Shown in pieces: positions 1 through 7,310 of a DNA stretch of 19,988 nt (position 1 is the stretch's first letter; each line of letters opens with the position of its first letter). The position numbers and the translations under genes are program-made. Source of the stretch: Gammaproteobacteria bacterium (GTDB taxonomy: Bacteria > Pseudomonadota > Gammaproteobacteria > Pseudomonadales > Azotimanducaceae); the NCBI GenBank assembly GCA_002719135.1, contig PBGU01000035.1:20799-40786 (forward strand), given 5' to 3'. The notes below the pieces were generated by a model. That model made no database searches, had not been told where the DNA came from, and saw only the letters and a program-made list of their open reading frames with translations.

Positions 1-2
1 CG

Positions 3-413
3 AGGTGGGTGGGTGACCTAAATATGAGTTTCGTCGATTCGGAATTCGTCTCTGTTCCGTCCGGATTACGACATATCCCGAACGCCCATGGCCGAGTGGT
101 AGGCGGCGGTTTCACGTATGTCGGCGAGAAGCTGGAAGCGAGTGTCCGATTTCGACATTTTGGAGACGCGCCGCTCTCTGAGGACAACCAAGTGCGAGAG
201 GGATCAACAACCATTGTGAACGCGAGTTTTAACTACACGGTCGGACGGTGGGAGGTTGGCTTGGAGCTCGACAACCTTTTTAATCGGGAAGTTAACGACA
301 TCGCCTATTATTACGAAACCCGATTAGCAGACGAACTTGAAGGCGTTGATGACGTGATGTTTCACCCGATCGACCCAGTGTCCGCCCGCGTGACCCTTCG
401 CATTTCCTTCTAG
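3..413 (+). CDS. TonB-dependent receptor, C-terminal fragment (5' end outside window)
   Basis: This open frame enters from the left edge and ends at TAG 411-413, leaving about 136 residues. The residues look like the last strands of an outer-membrane TonB-dependent receptor barrel: alternating aromatic and polar strands, an NLFNRE turn of the kind found in the last barrel hairpins, and a final strand RVTLRISF ending in the terminal Phe recognised by the BAM complex. Such receptors import large or scarce substrates (siderophores, cobalamin, oligosaccharides) using TonB energy. The plug domain and TonB box lie upstream, so the substrate cannot be read here. The symporter 77 bp downstream suggests a carbohydrate or related organic solute, but a probable terminator lies between them. 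An internal GTG at 9 could be mistaken for a start; it is mid-protein. The family call is secure, the substrate is unknown. Confidence 0.85.
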   Translation, partial: RWVGDLNMSFVDSEFVSVPSGLRHIPNAHGRVVGGGFTYVGEKLEASVRFRHFGDAPLSEDNQVREGSTTIVNASFNYTVGRWEVGLELDNLFNREVNDIAYYYETRLADELEGVDDVMFHPIDPVSARVTLRISF

Positions 414-442
414 GCCCGTTCCCCCTAATATGACCGTGCGGT

Positions 443-465
443 TGCTCTGGTTAAGAGCATTTTTT
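443..465 (+). terminator. Probable rho-independent terminator after the TonB receptor gene
   Basis: A 6-bp perfect stem, TGCTCT (443-448) with AGAGCA (454-459), encloses the five-base loop GGTTA and is followed directly by six T residues (460-465). It begins 30 bp after the receptor stop and ends 25 bp before the symporter start. The stem is short, so termination may be partial. Confidence 0.6.
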
Positions 466-490
466 CCGAAGTGAAGTAGATGATCAAAAC

Positions 491-1990
491 ATGAAATCCG
501 AAAAACTCTCCTTCAAATTCAAATTTGCTTTCGGGATCGGTCAAGCGGGAGAGGGTTGTTTCGGACAGGGCCTTGGCTTTTTCCTGCTTTTTTATTACAG
601 CCAAATTCTCGGCATGAGCCCCGGTCTCGCTGGATCGGCCATTGGTATCGCTGTGATGATCGATGCCGCATCCGACGTTTTCGCCGGATCCATTTCAGAC
701 CATTGGCAGTCCAAGAATGGTCGTCGACATCCATTCATGTACGCATCTTTCGTCCCGTTGTCGCTATGCTTCTTCTTGCTGTTCTTTCCACTTGTGAATT
801 CGGAGTGGGCTCTTTTTATCTGGCTCGCCGTGTTCACGAATGTCGCGCGAACCATGATGTCGTTGTACCACGTACCCCACATTGCGCTTGGTGCAGAAAT
901 CACCGAAGACGTTGCGGATCGGACGGCGTTGGTCGCGTACCGTCAGTTCTTTGCAAACATTGGAGGCCTGTTCGCGCTACTCGCATTTTTTCTCGTCTTC
1001 TCGCCTTTAATGGGTGACGAGGTTGGGCGGTTCAACGCGGCGGCATATACGCCGTGGGCGCTTGTTACTGCGATCGTGATGGGCGGTACCATTTTCTGGA
1101 GCGCGTGGGGCACGCGGTCGATCATTCCCTATCTACCCAAGGTACCTAACCAACTGCGTGCATCGCTGGCTCAAGTATTTGTGCGGATGGGCGCGGACTT
1201 CATGGAGGTCGCGAAGAACCGGAATTTCCGGTTTCTGTTTACCGGTGTGCTTGTCGTCTTCGTGATGGTCGGTGTGACGACGACCCTCGATATCTACATG
1301 TTCACGTACTTTTGGGAGCTCGACGACTCGATCATACTTCCGGTGTTGATCGCATACGCGATCGGCAACGCTCTTGGTACCACGATCTGTGTTCCCCTAT
1401 TCGCCTGGTGGGGCAAGAAAGCGTGTCTGATCATGGGGGGATTGGCCTGGGCATTCTTCCAGACACTCCCCGTCGTCCTGCGCCTGATTGGCTGGTTTCC
1501 CGAGAATGACGACACCATCTCATTCGCAGGGATCGAGACGAACACCATCTTGCCTCTCCTCGTTGCGGTTAAGGTGATCCAGGGTTTCGCAACGGCGCAG
1601 GCCAATGTTGGATACGGTTCGATGATGGCGGATGTATGTGACGAGCACGAGTACCAAACAGGTCGGCGACAAGAAGGCGCATATTTCGCGGCGGTGGCGT
1701 TCTCGGCGAAAGCAACCAGTGGACTTGGGACCGTTATCGCTGGCTTTGCCCTCCAAATAATCAACTGGCCGGTCGGTCCCCACATCCAATCAGCCGCAGA
1801 TGTCCCCCCAGAAACGCTCATGAACATGGGGCTCGTCTACGGTCCCATTATCGCGTCACTTGGCTTCATCTCGGTCATCTTCTACACACAATACCGACTG
1901 ACAGCTGAACGCCATACGGAGATGTTGGTGGAATTGGCGGAACGCCGAAAAATCGGCGGTGACGCGACTACCCGCTATGCTGTGGATTGA
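491..1990 (+). CDS. GPH-family (MelB-like) cation symporter, MFS superfamily
   Basis: A 499-residue, strongly hydrophobic protein with about twelve predicted membrane helices, the usual size for the glycoside-pentoside-hexuronide:cation symporter family. The N-terminus has the family pattern GIGQAGEG, then a long first helix, then DAASDVFAGSISDHW followed by a Gly-Arg-Arg-His-Pro turn. This corresponds to the Asp-rich helix II and the cytoplasmic loop 2-3 of MelB, which carry the cation and sugar site. A soluble Glu/Arg-rich tail follows the last helix. The protein should sit in the inner membrane and couple uptake of a sugar-like solute to H+ or Na+. With the receptor upstream it could form an outer-to-inner-membrane uptake route, although a likely terminator separates them. 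ATG at 491 is the natural start. The substrate cannot be told from the sequence. Confidence 0.88.
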   Translation: MKSEKLSFKFKFAFGIGQAGEGCFGQGLGFFLLFYYSQILGMSPGLAGSAIGIAVMIDAASDVFAGSISDHWQSKNGRRHPFMYASFVPLSLCFFLLFFPLVNSEWALFIWLAVFTNVARTMMSLYHVPHIALGAEITEDVADRTALVAYRQFFANIGGLFALLAFFLVFSPLMGDEVGRFNAAAYTPWALVTAIVMGGTIFWSAWGTRSIIPYLPKVPNQLRASLAQVFVRMGADFMEVAKNRNFRFLFTGVLVVFVMVGVTTTLDIYMFTYFWELDDSIILPVLIAYAIGNALGTTICVPLFAWWGKKACLIMGGLAWAFFQTLPVVLRLIGWFPENDDTISFAGIETNTILPLLVAVKVIQGFATAQANVGYGSMMADVCDEHEYQTGRRQEGAYFAAVAFSAKATSGLGTVIAGFALQIINWPVGPHIQSAADVPPETLMNMGLVYGPIIASLGFISVIFYTQYRLTAERHTEMLVELAERRKIGGDATTRYAVD

Positions 1991-2032
1991 GTTTTTTTAG
2001 CACGCCCACGAATTCGGCGTAGGCGGAAAAAT

Positions 2033-2120
2033 TGGCGGAGAGGGAGGGATTCGAACCCTCGATACGTTGCCGTATACACACTTTCCAGGCGTGCTCTTTC
2101 GACCGCTCAGACACCTCTCC
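2033..2120 (-). tRNA. tRNA-Ser (anticodon GGA), CCA encoded
   Basis: Read on the minus strand, GGAGAGG (2120-2114) pairs with CCTCTCC near the 3' end, followed by discriminator G (2036) and a genomic CCA (2035-2033). The anticodon stem CACGC/GTGTG encloses the loop CTGGAAA, giving anticodon GGA, which reads the serine codons UCC and UCU. A long variable arm with stem TACG/CGTA around GCAA marks a class II tRNA, as expected for serine, and the T arm carries GGTTCGAATCC. Its 5' end is 17 bp downstream of the SRP RNA gene on the same strand, so the two are probably co-transcribed and separated by processing. Confidence 0.97.
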
Positions 2121-2137
2121 TGGTGGGAACAGTATAT

Positions 2138-2253
2138 GGGTGGCGACCCAACCAGCCACACCCCGGCACCCGAATCCGCTGCTGCCGCTGCTCCCTTCCA
2201 GGCCTGACGGGGTTGACAACTTCTCGTCGCGAGGGGACCGGCGTGGGTCACCA
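2138..2253 (-). ncRNA. ffs: Signal recognition particle RNA (4.5S RNA)
   Basis: The minus strand carries the universally conserved SRP domain IV core: GTCAGGCCTGGAAGG with its GGAA tetraloop, then GAGCAGC, then the 3' segment GTGCCGGGGTGTGGCTGG that resembles E. coli 4.5S RNA closely. The ends pair: TGGTGACCCA at the 5' end (about 2253-2244) with TGGGTCGCCA (2150-2141), one G-U pair allowed, making one long hairpin of about 115 nt. The RNA binds Ffh and guides membrane proteins co-translationally to FtsY. Exact termini are estimates to within a few bases. Linkage to a serine tRNA gene and to dnaX-ybaB-recR is an old arrangement, also known from Bacillus. No convincing sigma70 promoter was found upstream on the minus strand. 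Confidence 0.95.
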
Positions 2254-2369
2254 TAGATTCGGCGATCCATCGGATGCCGAATGGCCGGTTATCGTAGCCG
2301 TTTTAACGATCCTATAGTAGGACGCGATCGTGATACATTTTCCCCGAGTCTTTAAGCGGGTAACACGCC

Positions 2370-2885
2370 ATGTCATTTCACCATCTAGCGATTACCACGA
2401 GGGATATGCCGGCAACGCACGCCTTTTATACTGAAGCAATGGGTTTTAGTTTGGCGAAGGTTATTAAGCAAACGATGCCACGCAGTTGGGCCAAGCACTT
2501 CTTTTACGACACGGGAAACGGCCAGTTAATGGCTTTTTGGGAACTTCACGATGAGCGCCTCGACGACGAACGGTCGATCTCGATTTCAAAGGGCTTAGGG
2601 TTGCCATCGTGGTCGAACCACATTGCCTTCGGCGCTGAAAGTGTGGACGACCTGCACGCGAAACGGGACCGGCTACTCGATTGTGGTCACGAAGTGACGG
2701 AGATCGATCACGGTTGGTGTCACTCCATTTATGTGACCGATCCCAACGATATTTTGGTCGAATTCTGCGTAACCACGCATGAGTTTGCAGAAGCTGATGA
2801 TCGCGTTGCTCTTCGCGCAGTCACCGAGGACGACATACCAGAAGGTCCGCCTGCAGACGTGATTCAACATACGCCCGCGGGCTGA
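2370..2885 (+). CDS. VOC-superfamily (glyoxalase/bleomycin-resistance fold) protein
   Basis: A 171-residue cytosolic protein with two beta-alpha-beta-beta-beta modules, roughly residues 1-60 and 82-134, which is the vicinal oxygen chelate fold. It opens with SFHHLAITTRDMPATHAFYT, the usual first strand and helix. Candidate metal ligands at the family positions are H4 or H5, E58 (in AFWEL), H84 (in SNHIAF) and E131 (in LVEFC), so a metal-dependent activity is plausible. VOC proteins include glyoxalase I, extradiol dioxygenases, epimerases and resistance proteins. The sequence alone does not choose between these, although DPNDILVEFC near the end is common in lyase- and dioxygenase-type members. 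ATG 2370 precedes the first strand directly; the ribosome-binding site is weak. The gene faces the phosphodiesterase gene and lies between ffs and dnaX, a site that often holds no gene in relatives. Confidence 0.85.
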   Translation: MSFHHLAITTRDMPATHAFYTEAMGFSLAKVIKQTMPRSWAKHFFYDTGNGQLMAFWELHDERLDDERSISISKGLGLPSWSNHIAFGAESVDDLHAKRDRLLDCGHEVTEIDHGWCHSIYVTDPNDILVEFCVTTHEFAEADDRVALRAVTEDDIPEGPPADVIQHTPAG

Positions 2886-2915
2886 TGGCTGCTGCTCCTT
2901 AAAGAATCTATCGAA

Positions 2916-2944
2916 TCGGGTGCTAGGGCGTTGTCAACACCCGA
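2916..2944. repeat. Inverted repeat between convergent genes, possible bidirectional terminator
   Basis: TCGGGTG (2916-2922) and CACCCGA (2938-2944) are perfect 7-bp inverted arms around a 15-base loop. They lie in the 72-bp gap between the 3' ends of the VOC and phosphodiesterase genes, where a terminator serving both strands would be expected. Neither side has a T tract, so intrinsic termination is doubtful. Confidence 0.3.
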
Positions 2945-2957
2945 ATGGTCAGCGGGA

Positions 2958-3641
2958 TTACGTGAATTCAGTGAATAGGTCGGGTCGGTCGGTAAAGACG
3001 CCCGACACCCCCATTTCTTTTAGATCCTTGGCGCGTTGGACATCGTTGACGGTGAATACGTGACATGCGAACCCCGCAGCAACGATATCCGTGACGCGTT
3101 CAGGAATCGCAATGCGGTCGGATATATTAACCGCATGCGCCTTTAGCGCGCGGGCTATCTCGAGTCCGTTTTCTCGCCAACGTCCGAACAACGGTGCAAT
3201 TGGGATACCAGAACCACCTGCCACGAATTGCCGTAATTCTTCATGATCGAACGACGACACCAATTGTCGATGGCTATATTGACGAAGTACTTCCGCAACC
3301 GCAGTGGCTGTACCAGGACCCTTCAATTCAACGTTGACGCCGACGGAGGGTGGAACGAGATCCAGAACTTCAATAAGGGTGGGTATACGTTCGCCATCCC
3401 CAGCATCCAGCTGACGTAGTCTTTCGAACGAAAAGTCCGTCAGTGCCCCGGTTCCGTTGGTGGTTCGATCGACCGTATCGTCGTGGATGACAACGAGTTC
3501 GCGATCGATCTGGTAGACGTCGAATTCGACGGCGTGTACCTGGTGTTCCAGTGCACGCTTGAACCCCCGCAACGTGTTTTCGGGTTCGATACCAGCCGCG
3601 CCCCGATGACCGATAATGGAAAAATCAGCGGACAAACTCAT
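2958..3641 (-). CDS. Glycerophosphodiester phosphodiesterase (GDPD family)
   Basis: A 227-residue protein of the GDPD TIM-barrel family, which hydrolyses glycerophosphodiesters to sn-glycerol 3-phosphate plus an alcohol. The hallmarks are in place: GHRGAAGIEPENT at residues 11-23 (catalytic H12 and R13), the metal-binding E39 and D41 in VEFDV, and H53 in VIHDDTVDRTTNGTG (residues 51-65). The C-terminus has the expected FTVNDVQRAKDLKEMGVSGVFTDRPD strand-loop, here described by its Val-Asn-Asp and Thr-Asp-Arg-Pro cores. No signal peptide is visible, so it resembles the short cytosolic UgpQ type rather than periplasmic GlpQ. It is read from ATG at 3641 to TAA at 2958, divergent from dnaX with only 45 bp between the start codons. 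A role in phospholipid turnover or phosphate salvage is inferred from the family. Confidence 0.93.
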   Translation of the reverse strand: MSLSADFSIIGHRGAAGIEPENTLRGFKRALEHQVHAVEFDVYQIDRELVVIHDDTVDRTTNGTGALTDFSFERLRQLDAGDGERIPTLIEVLDLVPPSVGVNVELKGPGTATAVAEVLRQYSHRQLVSSFDHEELRQFVAGGSGIPIAPLFGRWRENGLEIARALKAHAVNISDRIAIPERVTDIVAAGFACHVFTVNDVQRAKDLKEMGVSGVFTDRPDLFTEFT

Positions 3642-3651
3642 TCGATGCGTG

Positions 3652-3678
3652 TTGACTCGTGAAGATCTGACTTAGAAT
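3652..3678 (+). promoter_or_regulatory. Candidate sigma70 promoter for dnaX, short spacer
   Basis: TTGACT (3652-3657) and TAGAAT (3673-3678) are good -35 and -10 matches separated by 15 bp, two less than the preferred spacing. Transcription would start near 3685, almost at the dnaX ATG (3687), leaving little or no leader. The true promoter may instead lie further upstream inside the divergent gene. Confidence 0.35.
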
Positions 3679-3686
3679 GGATGATC

Positions 3687-5297
3687 ATGAGCTATCAGGT
3701 CCTTGCTCGAAAGTACCGACCGCGTTCGTTCGATGACGTTGTCGGTCAGGAACACGCTGTCCGCGCGTTGGTCAACGCGCTCGACAAAGACCGTTTACAC
3801 CATGCGTACTTGTTCACGGGTACACGGGGCACGGGCAAAACGACCATTGCGCGGATTCTGGCTAATTGCCTAAATTGCCAGCAAGGGGTTTCATCTTCTC
3901 CCTGCGGCGAATGTGAATCGTGCACAGAGATTATCGAGGGACGGTTTATTGACCTGATCGAGGTCGATGCGGCCTCACGCACTGGTGTGGATGATACCCG
4001 GGACCTGCTCAATAACGCGCAGTATTTACCGACGCGCGGGCGTTTTAAGGTCTACCTCATCGATGAGGTTCACATGCTCTCGACCCCGAGTTTTAATGCA
4101 CTATTAAAGACGCTCGAAGAGCCACCACCTCACATAAAGTTCTTGCTAGCGACCACCAATCCGCAAAAAGTTCCCATGACGGTTCTTTCGAGGTGCTTGC
4201 AATTTAACTTGAAGAACATTCTCCCGGACGTGATTACCGAACATCTCCGGAGTGTACTAACCCACGAGGCAGTCGAGTCCGACGACGTATCGCTTAACGT
4301 GATTGCCCGAGCAGCAGATGGCAGCCTGCGCGATGCGTTGTCGATCGCTGACCAGGCCGTGTCGTACTGCGGAGGATCGCTGGAAGGGGATCGAGTCGCC
4401 GAAATGTTGGGTACCGTGCGCGCGGACGAGGTGACCCGTTTACTCGACGCGCTCGCCGATCGGGATCGAACAGCGTTGTTCAAGTGTTCAAATGAACTCG
4501 CCTCGCGCTCGGCGGATCTGGCCGATGTGCTCGATAACCTGCAACGGGCGTTTCACGAGCTCGCGATGGCGTACGCGACCGATACGAAACCGGAAGGCGA
4601 CCTGCAAAACTACTCAGATCGATTTTCAGCACAATGGATTCAATTGGCATATCAGACTTGTCTCATGGGCGGGCGAGATATGCAGTACGCACCGGATCCC
4701 AAAGTCGGTTTTGAAATGACCCTGATTCGACTACTCGATTTTGAGCCTGCTTATGAGGGCGTCGATACGACGCCATCGAAACCTGGTGGGAACGGCTCGG
4801 TCGCGGTAAAAGAAGACAGTGCGGTCCAACAGCAATCATCAAAAAAACAACGGAAGACGAAAGACACCGATACGAACGTGATGGACTCGGCACCAAAAGC
4901 GGGTGGTCAAGCGCCGCTGAATGGGGCGCCATGGCACGAGCGGATCGAGGAAATTCCCGCGTCGGGGGTGACGGCCATGATTCTAGAACACAGCAATCTC
5001 ATTACGTTGACCGAGGACCGGATTGAGCTTCTGTTGGATGAAAGCCACGTCACGCTCTACAACGATACTCAGCAAGGTCATCTAGAAGAAATCTTTGCAG
5101 AACGGATCGGCAAACCCGTCGAAGTTGTCGTAACTACGGGTACGGTTGTTGAAGAAACCCCCGCGGCGCGTAAACAGCGTTTGGCGCAAGAACGGCTCGA
5201 CCTAGCGGAATCCGCGTTGCGTCAAGACGAAAACGTACGCTCGATAATGAACGAATTTGATGGTCGATTAGACGCGGTGCAGCCGCGGTCTGACTGA
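3687..5297 (+). CDS. dnaX: DNA polymerase III subunit tau/gamma (clamp loader ATPase)
   Basis: The protein begins MSYQVLARKYRP, as in E. coli DnaX, so the start is ATG 3687, not the in-frame ATG 3681; this gives 536 residues. The AAA+ core is complete: Walker A GTRGTGKT at 45-52, zinc cysteines C64, C73, C76 and C79 (the same numbering as E. coli), Walker B LIDEVHM at 124-130, sensor 1 TTNPQK, the arginine-finger SRC at 168-170 and sensor 2 GSLRDAL at 212-218. A charged linker near residues 360-410 leads to a tau-like C-terminal domain expected to contact the polymerase alpha subunit; the domain is shorter than in the 643-residue E. coli tau. DnaX assembles with HolA and HolB to load the beta clamp. 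A run of seven A residues at 4841-4847 in the linker could permit a shortened gamma form. It is followed after 6 bp by ybaB and then recR, the conserved order. Confidence 0.97.
   Translation: MSYQVLARKYRPRSFDDVVGQEHAVRALVNALDKDRLHHAYLFTGTRGTGKTTIARILANCLNCQQGVSSSPCGECESCTEIIEGRFIDLIEVDAASRTGVDDTRDLLNNAQYLPTRGRFKVYLIDEVHMLSTPSFNALLKTLEEPPPHIKFLLATTNPQKVPMTVLSRCLQFNLKNILPDVITEHLRSVLTHEAVESDDVSLNVIARAADGSLRDALSIADQAVSYCGGSLEGDRVAEMLGTVRADEVTRLLDALADRDRTALFKCSNELASRSADLADVLDNLQRAFHELAMAYATDTKPEGDLQNYSDRFSAQWIQLAYQTCLMGGRDMQYAPDPKVGFEMTLIRLLDFEPAYEGVDTTPSKPGGNGSVAVKEDSAVQQQSSKKQRKTKDTDTNVMDSAPKAGGQAPLNGAPWHERIEEIPASGVTAMILEHSNLITLTEDRIELLLDESHVTLYNDTQQGHLEEIFAERIGKPVEVVVTTGTVVEETPAARKQRLAQERLDLAESALRQDENVRSIMNEFDGRLDAVQPRSD
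4841..4847 (+). promoter_or_regulatory. A7 slippery tract in dnaX, possible gamma-subunit frameshift site
   Basis: The dnaX frame reads TCA AAA AAA CAA here, so the heptamer is A_AAA_AAA, a classic slippery geometry. Loss of one A (or a +1 shift) meets TGA at 4879-4881 and gives a 397-residue protein ending just after the clamp-loader core. Gain of one A (or a -1 shift) stays open to TGA 5024-5026 and gives 446 residues. E. coli makes gamma by a -1 shift and Thermus by transcriptional slippage at an A-run in dnaX. No strong stimulatory hairpin was evident by eye. Confidence 0.4.
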
Positions 5298-5303
5298 AGG
5301 GCT

Positions 5304-5624
5304 ATGAAGAACATGCAAGATCTCATGAAACAGGCGCAGGAAATGCAGTCGCGTATGCAAGAAGCCCAAGACAAGATGGGAGAACTGGAAATCACTGGTG
5401 AGAGCGGTGGCGGCATGGTGAAGGTGGTTCTATCGGGACGCTATCAGGCTCACTCCGTGGAAATCGACCCGAGTCTTCTAGCCGAAGATCGCGATATGTT
5501 AGAGGATTTGATCGCTGCTGCGATCAACGACGCGGTTCGGCGTGTTGAGGCTACCCAAAAACAAAAAATGTCGGAAATGGCGCAGGGTCTTGGACTCCCT
5601 CCGGGCGTAAAGCTACCGTTTTGA
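5304..5624 (+). CDS. ybaB: YbaB/EbfC family nucleoid-associated protein
   Basis: A 106-residue protein with the standard family layout: an N-terminal amphipathic helix rich in Met and Gln (residues 1-28), a central strand region with ITGESGGGMVKV, then VEIDPSLL, a helix containing AAAINDAVRRVEATQKQKM, and the C-terminal LPPGVKLPF that closes most YbaB proteins. YbaB forms tweezer-like dimers that bind DNA with weak sequence preference and acts on the nucleoid. Its strict position between dnaX and recR has long suggested a link to repair or recombination. The start ATG 5304 follows an AAGGG Shine-Dalgarno and lies 6 bp after the dnaX stop. The stop codon TGA 5622-5624 overlaps the TTG start of recR, indicating translational coupling. 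Confidence 0.97.
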   Translation: MKNMQDLMKQAQEMQSRMQEAQDKMGELEITGESGGGMVKVVLSGRYQAHSVEIDPSLLAEDRDMLEDLIAAAINDAVRRVEATQKQKMSEMAQGLGLPPGVKLPF

Positions 5625-6223
5625 GTCGAATAAGCCCACTGATCGATCGACTGATCGACGCGTTGCAGGTACTTCCCGGAGTCGGCATCAAATCGGCGAC
5701 ACGCATGGCGTTTCATCTGTTGCAACGTAATCGCGAGGGTGCTGGGACCCTGGCCAGTACGATCGTCGACGCGGTTCGAAATGTCGGACAGTGTCGCGTA
5801 TGTCGGAACTTGTCGGAAACCGAGTCCTGCAGCATATGCAGCAACGTGAAACGCGATGCCGCTCTGCTTTGTGTCGTTGAATCACCATCCGATGTGGTAG
5901 CGATTGAGTCGGCGGCCGGATACGACGGTAAGTACTTCGTTTTGCATGGACGTTTGTCGCCCATCGATGGGGTCGGCCCGGCTGACCTTGGGCTTGACCG
6001 GCTCCGAGAGCACGTCGTGCAAACCGAAATGCGAGAAGTGATCCTGGCGACGAACCCAACGGTCGAGGGAGAAGCCACCGCGCATTACATTAGCGAAGCC
6101 CTAGCTGGCACGGGTGTATCGGTTACCCGCATTGCGCACGGTGTGCCAGTTGGAGGAGAACTCGAATACGTCGACGGCGGAACGATCACGCATGCGTTGC
6201 GCGGGCGTACCAGCATTGACTGA
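5621..6223 (+). CDS. recR: Recombination mediator RecR
   Basis: A 200-residue protein, the normal RecR length. Domains run in order: helix-hairpin-helix with LPGVGIKSATRMAF (residues 18-31), the zinc finger with cysteines 58, 61, 70 and 73, then a Toprim domain beginning CVVESPSDVVAIE and containing VILATNPTVEGEATA, and a C-terminal hook ending near IAHGVPVGGELEYVDGGT. RecR works with RecF and RecO to load RecA onto SSB-coated single-stranded DNA in gap repair. The start is taken as TTG 5621 because it overlaps the ybaB stop as TTGA and places the N-terminus as in other RecR proteins; no better ATG exists in frame. The last 32 bases overlap the longest likely start of the next gene, rnd. Confidence 0.97.
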   Translation: MSRISPLIDRLIDALQVLPGVGIKSATRMAFHLLQRNREGAGTLASTIVDAVRNVGQCRVCRNLSETESCSICSNVKRDAALLCVVESPSDVVAIESAAGYDGKYFVLHGRLSPIDGVGPADLGLDRLREHVVQTEMREVILATNPTVEGEATAHYISEALAGTGVSVTRIAHGVPVGGELEYVDGGTITHALRGRTSID

Positions 6224-7310
6224 ACAACTGGTTAACAGCCAAGCAGCGTTTGATGATGCACTTTGCGCCGATTGTGATGTCCTTGGCATTGATACTGAAT
6301 TCATACGCGTCAACACGTTCTACCCGATCCCGGCGTTGTATCAGCTGGCCCATGGAGCCCAAATAACGCTCGTCGATGCGCAGGCACAGCTCGACTATAC
6401 GGGCCTACAAAACACGCTACTTGATCCTGAGATCACCAAGATCATGCACGCTTGTTCCGAAGACCTTGAAGTCCTTCAACATCACCTTGGCGTCCGTCCG
6501 CGGGGCCTCGTGGACACGCAACTTGCACACGCATTCTTGCAGCCCGAATTCAGCCTGAGTTACGCAGGTCTAGTGGAGCGTTATTTGGGCGTTGAGTTGG
6601 CAAAGCAATCGACCCGATCGAATTGGCTGAAGCGACCGCTGAGCGCGGCGCAACTTGAATACGCAGTTGACGACGTTTTGTACCTTCCAGAAATATGGAA
6701 CATGATCCAGTCACGCCTTGAACAACAGGGTCGGCACGCTTGGTTTGCGCAAGAGATGTTGCGGATGTTGGAGCAACCGATCATTTCTCCAGAAGATTAT
6801 TACCGTACGCTCAAAGGCGCTTGGCGCCTTTCCCCGAAGCAACTCAGCGTCTTGCGCAGTCTCGTTACCTGGCGGGAGCTTGAGGCGCGCGACCGCGATG
6901 TGCCGCGTTCAAAAACGGTCTGGGATACTCACTTGATGAACCTCGCGCAGAGTGAACGTATCAATCGGCGCATTGTTGAAGGAATCCTGCCGCCTGGAAT
7001 CGTCCGAGAACACGGTGATGCAGTCCTCGAAGCGTTCGATGCTGGAAGATCGGCAACAGAATTAGCTGAACCGTTGCCCCGACCGTTTTCCTCGCACCAA
7101 GGGAAGATTGTCAAGATGTTGCGGGATATCGCTGCAGAAACGGCGAATCGATTGGGAATGGCTGTCGAGCTGCTAGCACGTAAACGCGATGTGGAAGCGT
7201 GCGTCCGCCATTACGAGGCGCAGCACGTGTTGCCCGTTTGGTTTAACGGGTGGCGCGATGAACTGGTCGGTGATTCTTTTCTTCAAGTCCTTTCAGGACA
7301 ACTTGGTTGA
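6192..7310 (+). CDS. rnd: Ribonuclease D
   Basis: A DEDD-superfamily 3'-5' exoribonuclease that trims the 3' ends of tRNA and other stable RNAs. Exo I is IDTEF (D33-equivalent catalytic Asp and Glu at about residues 34 and 36), Exo II lies in KIMHACSEDLEVL, and Exo III is in the segment AAQLEYAVDDVLYLPEI with the family's Tyr-Asp pair. The C-terminal part carries the HRDC repeats typical of RNase D. From ATG 6192 the product is 372 residues, close to E. coli Rnd (375). A TTG at 6216 gives 364 residues and aligns the N-terminus even better, so either start is possible; a GTG at 6114 is too far upstream. Both plausible starts lie inside the end of recR, so translation is coupled. The stop shares one base with the ycgL ATG. 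Confidence 0.94.
   Translation: MRCAGVPALTEQLVNSQAAFDDALCADCDVLGIDTEFIRVNTFYPIPALYQLAHGAQITLVDAQAQLDYTGLQNTLLDPEITKIMHACSEDLEVLQHHLGVRPRGLVDTQLAHAFLQPEFSLSYAGLVERYLGVELAKQSTRSNWLKRPLSAAQLEYAVDDVLYLPEIWNMIQSRLEQQGRHAWFAQEMLRMLEQPIISPEDYYRTLKGAWRLSPKQLSVLRSLVTWRELEARDRDVPRSKTVWDTHLMNLAQSERINRRIVEGILPPGIVREHGDAVLEAFDAGRSATELAEPLPRPFSSHQGKIVKMLRDIAAETANRLGMAVELLARKRDVEACVRHYEAQHVLPVWFNGWRDELVGDSFLQVLSGQLG

Noticed and set aside
2002..2020. Hairpin ACGCC/GGCGT between the symporter and tRNA-Ser genes, considered as a terminator
   Set aside because: Only 5 bp with a 9-base loop and no T tract after it in either direction; the T7 run at 1992-1998 precedes it on the plus strand.
1968..2317. Several open frames of 64-100 codons on both strands around 2000-2300
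   Set aside because: They run through tRNA-Ser and the SRP RNA gene. The plus-strand frame starting EREGFEPSIR is a well-known false protein produced by the antisense of a serine tRNA.
5688..6085. Three long antisense frames opposite recR (67-123 codons)
   Set aside because: They lie fully opposite recR, have no recognisable domain or ribosome-binding site and arise from the codon bias of the real gene.
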